NCBI GenBank assembly: GCA_030673895.1
Contig: JAUTCR010000033.1
Location: 62,001-126,000, forward strand
Reading direction: 5' to 3'
Length of the DNA: 64,000 nucleotides
Origin: Verrucomicrobiota bacterium JB023
Lineage (GTDB): Bacteria > Verrucomicrobiota > Verrucomicrobiia > Verrucomicrobiales > Akkermansiaceae
Under the pieces are notes generated by a model. The model did not search any database, was not told the origin of the DNA, and was given only the letters and a program-made list of their open reading frames with translations. Both the position numbers and the translations under genes were made by a program. Positions 57,024 through 64,000 of this stretch are shown one piece after another. Each line of letters starts with the position of its first letter. Within the stretch, counting starts at the first letter, position 1.

Positions 57024-57404
57024 ATGAGCGATCAGCCCAAAATTGTCTGCTACCTGAAAACCTACTGTGGTTGGAGCGAAGGTGTCCGTGCCGTCCTCCG
57101 TAAGTATGATTTCCAGTGGGAAGAGAAGGACATCATCAAGAATCCGGCCATGCGCGTCGAGATGGAGATGAAAAGTGGTCAACCTCTCTCTCCCTGCGTG
57201 GAGATTAACGGAACCATGCTTGCTGATGTGAGCGGGGAAGAGGTTGAAGATTGGATGGTTGAGCAAGGTATCGTCTCTCGCAGTGAGGAACAGCCTGATG
57301 CTCCCATTGATTCCGCCTGCTCGCCAGAGCAGCACGAGGCCCAGGCCCGCGCCGAAGCTCAGGCGCAAGGGGTTCCCGGCAAAGTCGTCTTCCTTGAGAA
57401 CTGA
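57024..57404 (+). CDS. glutaredoxin-like protein with CGWS active site
   Basis: 126 residues. The thioredoxin-fold core (1-80) has KIVCYLKTYCGWSEGVRAVL, where the active-site Cys-Gly-Trp-Ser keeps only the first Cys, a monothiol arrangement. A cis-proline (QPLSPCVEI) and GTMLADVSGEEVEDW (glutathione-site Gly/Asp region) support glutaredoxin. A C-terminal tail of about 45 residues rich in Glu/Gln/Ala is extra. Start is ATG 57024. An intrinsic terminator follows. Confidence 0.85.
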   Translation: MSDQPKIVCYLKTYCGWSEGVRAVLRKYDFQWEEKDIIKNPAMRVEMEMKSGQPLSPCVEINGTMLADVSGEEVEDWMVEQGIVSRSEEQPDAPIDSACSPEQHEAQARAEAQAQGVPGKVVFLEN

Positions 57405-57424
57405 GAGTTGAACATTTCGATTTG

Positions 57425-57462
57425 TCCCGGCAGCCCGAATGGCTCGCCGGGATTTTTTTTTT
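57425..57462 (+). terminator. intrinsic terminator after the glutaredoxin gene
   Basis: TCCCGGC (57425-57431) pairs with GCCGGGA (57446-57452), then a run of ten T. It is a textbook terminator. The remaining gap to 57601 shows no gene. Confidence 0.88.
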
Positions 57463-57600
57463 ACCCGGGGCTTGGGGGGCTTCCTTGATATCAAGGCGAA
57501 TTGAAAGGGCATCAGCGCGTTCTCTGCCTTCGGCAAAGTGAGGCGATTCCGGTGAACTCAGAGCTTGCCTCAATAGCTTCTCCTTTTGACTCTCTCTCCC

Positions 57601-58038
57601 GTGAGTCAACCGCTGTTAATCGTCGATGGGCACAATGCCATCTTTGGCTTGGAGCGGTTTGGGCAACACGGATCGCGCTTTTCCGAGCTTACTCGCTCCG
57701 AGCTGGTGGATTGGATTTCCCGTTATCAGACCGTTACCGACTACGCCACGGTCATTGTCTTTGACGGGAAGGGAAGGAAGCGAAGCTCGGTCGGCGGCAG
57801 CGAGGGTGACGCTTTGGTGATTTACTCGGCCAGCGGGGAAAGCGCCGATGCGGTCATCGAGCAGTTGGCGATTGGACAAGCAGCGAAGAGGAGGGTTCTC
57901 GTCGCGAGCAATGATAGGTTGGTTGCGCACGGAATCATGGATGCCGGAGCTGAGCCCATTCATCTGGAGATGCTGGAGGACATGGTCGAGTCCGCGCTTC
58001 AGGATTGGCGTCGCGCACATCAAGTGAGAACATCCTGA
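57601..58038 (+). CDS. NYN-domain (YacP-like) putative ribonuclease
   Basis: 145 residues with a PIN-like NYN fold. LLIVDGHNAIFG holds the first Asp, IVFDGKGRKRSSV the second, and ESADAVIEQLAIG and LVASNDRLVA the third set of acidic residues expected to bind metal. This resembles YacP, a B. subtilis RNase of the NYN family, though only by these motifs. Start is GTG 57601; a TTG at 57586 is an alternative. It stands alone. Confidence 0.8.
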   Translation: MSQPLLIVDGHNAIFGLERFGQHGSRFSELTRSELVDWISRYQTVTDYATVIVFDGKGRKRSSVGGSEGDALVIYSASGESADAVIEQLAIGQAAKRRVLVASNDRLVAHGIMDAGAEPIHLEMLEDMVESALQDWRRAHQVRTS

Positions 58039-58120
58039 AAAGTTCGCGAGCTACCAACCCGACCTGATTGACCGCTGTTAGGTTTTGAGAAGTTCTGCCA
58101 GACTTTCAATTTCGATGCGT

Positions 58121-61100
58121 TTAGTAGCTCACCTTGAGGCGGAAGAAGCGTTTTCCGTCCGCCGGGGTTCCTTGCCATTGTGGCTCGCCAGTGAGGATTG
58201 GTGAGCCCTCGTTGCCCTTCACTGTATGGATATCGGACCAATCGGCTGCGAGAAGGGTGTCTGATGTTTGCAAAGTGTAGGTGAGGGAAGGGTCCACGAT
58301 GCGGTTGAAGGTGACTTCCAGCTCGCCGGGGTTGCTTATCGACGGAGTGATTCGAATTGCAGAACCCGCTGAGGGATCGTGGGGATCGAGACCAGTAGCG
58401 TATTCGATCAGATTTGGGATACCGTCTTGGTCGGAGTCGAAGTCGTCTGCCGCGTTGCCAGAGTTCTCGTAGCTGCCGAAGTGGGTGAAGCGCCAGTTCT
58501 CGAGCTCCGTGTAGCTGGTTTCGGCAAAGGTGAACCAGTTGAGATTGAAGAGAAATCCTCCCCCGCCGGTGAACACTAGGTAGACGTCCTGGTAGCCGCT
58601 CGCTCCACTTACGGGGGCGGTCACGGTTTGCCAATTTTGCCAACCTCCGGTGTTGCCGAACGAGGCGGTGCCTACCAAGGGACCAGTGGGGCTGTCGAGC
58701 CGAATCTCGATGGCTCCGCCTGAAGTGTTACTGGCGACCCGAGCTTGAAATTCTCCCGCGCCATTGCCGTCGTCGAAGTAGACGCCCTCGTAGGCAGTCC
58801 ATTCTCCGTTGTTGATTGCCTGGACGTTGAGCCCTCCACCGGTGTCTTCAGTTGTCTGAGTCAAGATGCCAGATTGGCTGTCAAAGTCCTCGGCTTGAAT
58901 GATGGAGTAGGCATCCACGTAATTCAGCTGCCATCCCGCGTCTAACAGGGTGCCTGCATCCCAACCAGACCGGGTCAGGAAGGTGGTGTCGATTTGCGCA
59001 CCGATCGGAATGTCGCCATCGAAGCCGCCGAGGTTGTTGATCAGCGTGGTGCGGGCGGTTCCGGTGATGAGAGAAAGGTCGGCTCCCGAGAGGTCGATGG
59101 CATCTCCTTGGGTGGCCGCCGAGGTCGCGCCGGAACCCTCGCTGAAGAAGCGGGCTGGGTCGGCGGTGGAGGTGGGGGTTCCCCAGACCAAGTCTGAGAA
59201 GTCCGCACCGGCAAAGAGGTCTCCCGCGCCGAAGTTCCCGTCCGTATGGAGGGTGACACCGCTCAAGTTGGAGCCGCGCCAGTCGGTCACGAGGGCAGGG
59301 TCGCCGAAGTCGGTGGTGGTCCAAGAGCTGACTCCGAGGTTTGGAAGATTAAGAGCGCTCAGGTTGCTGCCATCTTCGAGTTGCAAATAGGTGGAGGTCG
59401 CATCCCAGTCCGTAATGCCGTTGCAGTTGGTGAGCTCATGCGCTGTGGGGTCGAAACTCAGCGGCAGGTCCATTCCCAGATCGTAGCTGGCGATGCTGGA
59501 AGCCGAGAGCTCGAGCCAGTTCAAATTGACGACGCTGGCCCCGTCGACGGTCGATCCGGTTTCGCGAAAAGTGAGATAGAGCGGGTGAGTCCCACTCAGA
59601 GGGGTGGCGAGAGGAATCTCGAAGGTTTCAAAGACCTGCCAGCCTCCAGTGGCAGACAAGTTCATGGACCCGACAACGCGTCCCGTGGGACTATCGAGGC
59701 GAATCTCTACCACACTGGCAGGACGTTGGTCATCCGGACGGGCGAGGCGGAGAGAGGCGGTCATTCCGGGTTGGAAGGTGAAGTCGCCATAATGCAGCCA
59801 GTCCCCGTGGCTGATGTAGCTCACGTTGATTCCGCCTCCAATGTCCTGGGTTGTTTCGGTGCGCGTCCCTTGATTAGCGACGAAGTCTTCACCTTCGATA
59901 CGCGTGGTCACGGTCGCAGGTACGATGTCGAACCAGTTCAGGTTGAACCCCGTGCCGGTCCCGGGAGTGACGGAAGTGTAAACGAAGTAGAGGTCATAAG
60001 TTCCAGTCGCTATAGTGAGAGGGGTTTCTACGGTTCCCCACCATTGGGTGCCCCCGGTATCGATAACGTCCGCCGTTCCGATCAAAGTCCCCGTCGGGCT
60101 GCCGATACGCACCTCGATGTCGCCGATTTCATCTGCATAGCCAGCCACGCGCGCCTGCAGGAAGGAGCCTTCTTCGATAAAGATGTCGTCGTAGCGCGTC
60201 CAATCGCCATCGCCCAAGAAGCTGAGGTTGATGCCCCCGTATACATCCGTCGTTTCCTCGGTGCGCACTCCGCTCTGCGCATCGTAGTCCTCGGCCTGAT
60301 AGAAGTCCGCTTTCACGAACTTGAGGTTTTCTTCCGGTGAGAGCGGACTTTCTCCCGCAGTGTTGACCGCACTCACCTTATAGTAGTAATAGCTGCCGGG
60401 ATTGATGGTGGTATCGACGAAGCTGGTGCCGCTTTGTTCTGTTAAAAGAGAGTAAGGTCCGCCGGGTTGTGAGGAACGCCAGATTTTGTAGCTGTCGGCC
60501 TCGAAGGATTCCAGCCAGTGGAGGGGCACTTCGTTCTCGCCGGGGGAGGCGTAGATGGCGAAGGGGGCGGCCGGAGCCTGAATCGCTTCTCCGCCATCGC
60601 CTCCTGTGATGCGCACGTTGGCGAAGGTCGCGGTAGCCGTGCTGTTGAAGGAGCCGGAGCTCACCGCGAGCCCGAAGTAGGCCGTGGCTTTGACATCATA
60701 GTCCGCACTTTCGCCACAGCTCCAGCTGATGCCATCGGGCGAGCTGTAGCAATTGACGCGACTGCCGATGCGCTCGATTTTGAACCAGTAGGGCACCTTG
60801 GGAAAAGACTGGCGGGGATAGGAGCGTGAGCCGGAATTGCCTTGGTGACTGTGGGCCACATCGCCACGGCGGAAGGAATTTGTGTCCTCCTCTCCAGCAG
60901 GATTGGACACCACGATGGCCTGCATCGCGGCCTCGTCAGTGAAGTCCTCGGTAAAGACGAGTCCCGCTCGCGCGTCATCCGTATCTCCACCGCTGAGAGA
61001 AGTCACTTGCGCGATGAGGGTGGCATTCCCTTTCACCGGCAGATAGGCAAAATGGTAGTCGGGTGAGGAGGAATACCAAAGGCTGGATCCTCGCCCGCTG

Positions 61101-62878
61101 ATCGTCCAGGTGCCGTCGCTATAGCTCGCTCCGCCTCCGGTCGCGTCACCGATGTTTGTGCTGTTCAGGCTGGTGACGGAGGCGACTCCCACCGCGTCGG
61201 GCAGTGGAGACGGACTGCTCGCGGTCGAGTTGTCGACGGGGGGAAGGTAGGTGAAGCTATCGAGATTTTGCGGAGCGAGAGCCTGATATTTTTCGAGATA
61301 AGGCGCGCTCATTCCCAGTCGTTTCACGTAGGCATTGTAGAGAATGTTCAGGGTGGGGGTCTCGATGTGATTGGTCTGGTAGGGCTGATCGAAGGTGTGG
61401 ATCTGGGGGTAAATATCGTAGACCGTGCCCGCTTGGATGAAGGGGGTGTGGACGTCGAGGTTGTGACGTGCCAGATACTCACCGGCCGCGAGGAGGCGGT
61501 GCTCATTTTCCGAGAAGACATCGATGCCTTGTTGCCAAAAAGTCTCCGCCGCCCGGGCCATCAGGAGGAGCTGCCCTTGGTCATGGGCGTCGCGTCCGGT
61601 ATCGCCAATCTGCCCATTGGGCAAACTACTGGGAAGCGCGCAGGTGGCATCGGTGCGAAAGGCGTGAAGACATTGCATGAGCTTCTCGGTATCGTCATTG
61701 AAGACTGCCACATTGAGCAGCGAGACGAACTGCGCCATCCCTTGATTCGCCGAGCGCAAGGGGCCGGGGAAGTCCAGGCGGCCACTATTCCACCAGACGT
61801 TCTCGAAGTAAGTTTTCAGCGTGTCGGTATCGGCCTGGGTCCAGCCTGACCACGACCCGCGTAGTAGGTCAGCACCTTGGAAGACATCGTGCGCGTGATA
61901 GCCCATGTCGAGGTAGGTCTCCCCGGGGATGAACTCGGTGTGGGTCGCGACCCAACTCATGAGAATGTCGTAGGCCTTTTGCGCGTAGGCCTCATTGTCG
62001 GTCAAATACCAGAGGCGGGCCAGATTGTGCATCGCGATCATGTCGGCGCGCCAAGCATTGCGGTTTTCGGCCGCAGTGTGGCCCACGGTCGCGAAGGGCC
62101 CCTGCATGGTGTAGTCGAGGGAGGTCGCGCTTTGCAAATCCTCGAAACCGGTCTTCCAAGGCTCCTCATCGAGCCTGGCCTTAATCGCGTCCAAGTCCGC
62201 GCTCGTGTAGCCGATGCCCGGGTGGGTGAAAGTGTGCGGTGTGGCCGGGTTGAGCTCGACGATTTGCAAACCGTTCAGCGCGGCATAGCGGCTGCCATTC
62301 CGTGCGATGGTGCAGGTGATGATGCCACTGAGGTCGGCGGTGGCATCCAGCACGACATAGTTCTCATTCTCGCTAATGGTGCCGTCGAGGAGTCCAGTCG
62401 TCGACACTGCCGAACCGCCCGCTGCGGAGACGGTGGCCTTCTGGCTGAGCCGATCGCCTTGGCAGTAAATATAGAGTCGGTAAGGCTCGTTCGGTTTCAG
62501 TCCCGTGATGTCGAGGGTCAGGTCCGTGTCCCGGGCCCAAGTGTAGTCCCCGACCAGATTGCTGTGTGACTGGCCAGCGGGCACATTGCCTCCAATGGCT
62601 GTCAGGAGGGAGGTGGTGGAAAAGTCGATATCGATGGTCGTCTCCGTGATCCCGTCGGAAGCGGTCAGGTTGAAGAGACTGTCGGTGGAGCTGTTCCAAT
62701 AATCATTGCCCGCATCGCCATAGCCTCCTTGTCCGGAAAAATTCTCGCTGGCATCGGCATCAATATCGACATTGACCGTAAGGGCTCCAACCGGGTAACC
62801 GCCCGATAAGATGAGGCTAAGCAGGGCGATGCAATGGATTCGACTGGAACGGTAAGGGGTCGTTGAAGGTGCAATCAT
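58121..62878 (-). CDS. multidomain secreted alginate-lyase-family protein with CBM6 modules
   Basis: About 1,585 residues, exported. Signal peptide 1-32; beta-sandwich domain 33-205; an (alpha/alpha) alginate-lyase-type catalytic domain about 215-535 (AWRADMIAMHNLARLWYLTD, YLDMGYHAHDVFQGAD, RSANQGMAQFVSLL, DAHDQGQLLLMARA); a DUF1349/laminin-G-like domain 560-760; fibronectin III 768-850; CBM6-like modules at 858-985, 991-1127 and 1326-1453 (YQAEDYDAQSG, RIEGEDFVANQGT, IQAEDFDSQSG openings); a pentapeptide-like part at 1145-1320; and an EF-hand/thrombospondin-like end (DFDSDQDGIPNLIEYATGLD) with a C-terminal domain. Probably attacks a uronate-containing seaweed polysaccharide. The catalytic residues are not certain. 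Alternative start 62908. Confidence 0.85.
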   Translation of the reverse strand: MIAPSTTPYRSSRIHCIALLSLILSGGYPVGALTVNVDIDADASENFSGQGGYGDAGNDYWNSSTDSLFNLTASDGITETTIDIDFSTTSLLTAIGGNVPAGQSHSNLVGDYTWARDTDLTLDITGLKPNEPYRLYIYCQGDRLSQKATVSAAGGSAVSTTGLLDGTISENENYVVLDATADLSGIITCTIARNGSRYAALNGLQIVELNPATPHTFTHPGIGYTSADLDAIKARLDEEPWKTGFEDLQSATSLDYTMQGPFATVGHTAAENRNAWRADMIAMHNLARLWYLTDNEAYAQKAYDILMSWVATHTEFIPGETYLDMGYHAHDVFQGADLLRGSWSGWTQADTDTLKTYFENVWWNSGRLDFPGPLRSANQGMAQFVSLLNVAVFNDDTEKLMQCLHAFRTDATCALPSSLPNGQIGDTGRDAHDQGQLLLMARAAETFWQQGIDVFSENEHRLLAAGEYLARHNLDVHTPFIQAGTVYDIYPQIHTFDQPYQTNHIETPTLNILYNAYVKRLGMSAPYLEKYQALAPQNLDSFTYLPPVDNSTASSPSPLPDAVGVASVTSLNSTNIGDATGGGASYSDGTWTISGRGSSLWYSSSPDYHFAYLPVKGNATLIAQVTSLSGGDTDDARAGLVFTEDFTDEAAMQAIVVSNPAGEEDTNSFRRGDVAHSHQGNSGSRSYPRQSFPKVPYWFKIERIGSRVNCYSSPDGISWSCGESADYDVKATAYFGLAVSSGSFNSTATATFANVRITGGDGGEAIQAPAAPFAIYASPGENEVPLHWLESFEADSYKIWRSSQPGGPYSLLTEQSGTSFVDTTINPGSYYYYKVSAVNTAGESPLSPEENLKFVKADFYQAEDYDAQSGVRTEETTDVYGGINLSFLGDGDWTRYDDIFIEEGSFLQARVAGYADEIGDIEVRIGSPTGTLIGTADVIDTGGTQWWGTVETPLTIATGTYDLYFVYTSVTPGTGTGFNLNWFDIVPATVTTRIEGEDFVANQGTRTETTQDIGGGINVSYISHGDWLHYGDFTFQPGMTASLRLARPDDQRPASVVEIRLDSPTGRVVGSMNLSATGGWQVFETFEIPLATPLSGTHPLYLTFRETGSTVDGASVVNLNWLELSASSIASYDLGMDLPLSFDPTAHELTNCNGITDWDATSTYLQLEDGSNLSALNLPNLGVSSWTTTDFGDPALVTDWRGSNLSGVTLHTDGNFGAGDLFAGADFSDLVWGTPTSTADPARFFSEGSGATSAATQGDAIDLSGADLSLITGTARTTLINNLGGFDGDIPIGAQIDTTFLTRSGWDAGTLLDAGWQLNYVDAYSIIQAEDFDSQSGILTQTTEDTGGGLNVQAINNGEWTAYEGVYFDDGNGAGEFQARVASNTSGGAIEIRLDSPTGPLVGTASFGNTGGWQNWQTVTAPVSGASGYQDVYLVFTGGGGFLFNLNWFTFAETSYTELENWRFTHFGSYENSGNAADDFDSDQDGIPNLIEYATGLDPHDPSAGSAIRITPSISNPGELEVTFNRIVDPSLTYTLQTSDTLLAADWSDIHTVKGNEGSPILTGEPQWQGTPADGKRFFRLKVSY

Positions 62879-63060
62879 GGGGACTTTACCAATTGTAACT
62901 GCACCCATGAATGAATCTTAGAATTCACCAGCGTATCCGACTCGCCTTCATTGCTTTACTGTTAACTTCGATATCACGTTCCACTGTTGAGCGCTTGAGT
63001 TCAGCGCCCCAGGCTTTGCCGCCAACACAGGGGGAAGGGGGTAAAGGGGTGCCGCCATGC

Positions 63061-63336
63061 CTAACGCACGATGATGAAACCGAGTCGATCAGGGTCTACC
63101 TCGACCGGCAAGGTGAGATGACCCTTGATATGGTGGGACAACGCGGAGTCCTGCACCAATTCATCGAGGTATTCTTCAATCTCCTCGAGCTCGCCCTGCA
63201 AGACCAGTTTCACCGTGCCATCGGGCAAATTTTCAACGCTTCCGGTGAGATCAAAGCCTTTTGCAAGGTCCTTGCAGGTGTAGCGAAAGCCGACGCCTTG
63301 CACACGTCCCTGAAAAATAGTTTGTCGAGCGGTCAT
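63061..63336 (-). CDS. acyP: acylphosphatase
   Basis: 91 residues. Hydrolyses acyl phosphates. The active-site Arg in FQGRVQGVGFRYTCKDLA (about 20) and Asn in LTGSVENLPDGTVKLV (about 38) are present, with the two beta-alpha-beta repeats expected of the fold. Start ATG 63334-63336 gives the family length; an in-frame start at 63381 is too long. No clear partner gene. Confidence 0.92.
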   Translation of the reverse strand: MTARQTIFQGRVQGVGFRYTCKDLAKGFDLTGSVENLPDGTVKLVLQGELEEIEEYLDELVQDSALSHHIKGHLTLPVEVDPDRLGFIIVR

Positions 63337-63482
63337 GGTATGAGTCTGAGGGAGGGATGTTGACTTAGAAAGTCCGCTCACAGAGGGACTTACGGCAATT
63401 TGAGAATCTTTTGAAATTTTTGATAAATGTCACGATTTTGTGAGTATGTATGAATTGGTATGCGGCTTGCAAGCTGGCGTTC

Positions 63483-64000
63483 ATGCTTGCTCGCCTCACT
63501 CCTGACGCCAGGTTCCTACCTGTCTGGCTCGCATCATTGACGACTTCGGTCGCAGCTCCCAAGCCATTTTCCTTTGACGATGTCATTGAGAAGGCGCGGA
63601 ACCTTGCTGAGGAGGCTTATGAACGTCCTGCACCCAAGGCGGCTCTGCCCGAGCCTCTGGGTGAACTGACCTACGACCAATATCGCGCGATCCGCAACCG
63701 GGAATCGGGCCGTCTGTGGAAAGAAAATAGCCCGTTCCGGCTCGAGCTCATTCATTCGGGCTACCTTTTCCGTCGCCCAGTGATGATGAATGAGGTTCTC
63801 CCCGATGGCACGGCCCGTCGGGTGGAGTTCGACAAAGAGCGCTATGATTACGACGACCTTGTTTTGGAACAGCAGGTCAACTGGGACGAGCTCAAGGGAT
63901 ACGCTGGATTTCGCGTCCAGTTTCCCCTGAATGGCAGTCCGGAGCAGTGGGATGAAATCGCTTCTTTTGTCGGTGCGAGTTACTTTCGCGTGCTAGGGCA
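63483..64000 (+). CDS. opgG: periplasmic glucan biosynthesis protein OpgG (partial)
   Basis: N-terminal 172 residues of a MdoG/OpgG-type protein that shapes osmoregulated periplasmic glucans; the window ends within the gene. A weak signal peptide (FLPVWLASLTTSVA) precedes FSFDDVIEKARNLAEEAYER, ELTYDQYRAIRNRESGRLWK, FRLELIHSGYLFRRPV and YAGFRVQFPLN, all typical. Start at ATG 63483 is chosen for the signal peptide; an in-frame ATG at 63450 would extend it. No clear ribosome-binding site. An AT-rich stretch at 63400-63430 could hold the promoter. Confidence 0.88.
   Translation, partial: MLARLTPDARFLPVWLASLTTSVAAPKPFSFDDVIEKARNLAEEAYERPAPKAALPEPLGELTYDQYRAIRNRESGRLWKENSPFRLELIHSGYLFRRPVMMNEVLPDGTARRVEFDKERYDYDDLVLEQQVNWDELKGYAGFRVQFPLNGSPEQWDEIASFVGASYFRVLG

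Noticed and set aside
62911-63363. Plus-strand frame of 150 codons upstream of opgG
   Set aside because: It runs antisense through the acylphosphatase gene and its N-terminal part has no recognisable domain.
63400-63428. Possible promoter for opgG (TTGAGA with an AT-rich -10)
   Set aside because: Spacing and -10 match are poor; in AT-rich sequence this occurs by chance.

Overview
The window looks like part of a chromosome from a marine or brackish bacterium of the phylum Verrucomicrobiota, probably order Verrucomicrobiales. This placement is inference. It rests on remembered resemblance of several proteins (the type II-like phosphatidylserine decarboxylase, the glucosylglycerate enzyme, the coiled-coil/OmpA-like pair), a GC-rich sequence, and a large secreted polysaccharide lyase with sugar-binding modules. 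Almost all of the window is ordinary single-copy chromosome. There is no prophage, CRISPR array or intact insertion sequence.

Layout. 0-9 kb: the end of a monomeric isocitrate dehydrogenase gene, a bactofilin, a HAD phosphatase, an acetyltransferase, an esterase-like protein, a 2-oxoacid dehydrogenase operon (E1 alpha, E1 beta, E2, no E3) and a secreted Calx-beta/endonuclease-fold protein. 9-13.7 kb: gatC-gatA, two tail-anchored coiled-coil proteins, a cation/Ca exchanger and a DUF4250 protein. 13.7-22 kb: cell envelope and metabolism, with a PBP1-like glycosyltransferase whose transpeptidase domain has lost its catalytic residues, a J-domain protein, DAHP synthase, a lipoprotein, a D,D-carboxypeptidase, GlnD and a beta-barrel protein. 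22-31 kb: hisC, a zinc-ribbon membrane protein coupled to mnmE, trkA, psd and a very hydrophobic DUF2339 protein. 31-35 kb: smc. 35-37.8 kb: the only accessory-looking stretch, with a Pmp3-type membrane peptide, an acidic repeat lipoprotein, an isolated CtaG/DUF2243 pair and the tail of a dead IS4-type transposase. 37.8-42.7 kb: a bifunctional glucosylglycerate enzyme and a two-gene set that looks like the cytoplasmic module of an OmpA-family protein split in two.

43-56 kb is the classical translation/transcription cluster: tRNA-Thr, tuf, tRNA-Trp, secE, nusG, rplK, rplA, rplJ, rplL, rpoB, rpoC. Its intergenic regions carry clear RNA structures: a 14-bp hairpin before tRNA-Trp, a multi-hairpin element between rplJ and rplL, and an attenuator followed by a very long stem between rplL and rpoB. 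56-64 kb holds a RibD-like reductase, a glutaredoxin, a NYN-domain protein, a multidomain alginate-lyase-type protein of about 1,585 residues, an acylphosphatase and the start of opgG, cut by the window end.

The most noteworthy items are the GT81-like/GH13_18 fusion (37.8-40.8 kb), the rplJ-rplL RNA element, the split OmpA-type module, the PBP1 with a pseudo-transpeptidase domain, and the Pmp3/repeat-lipoprotein pair. All functional calls come from reading motifs by eye; no database search was run.
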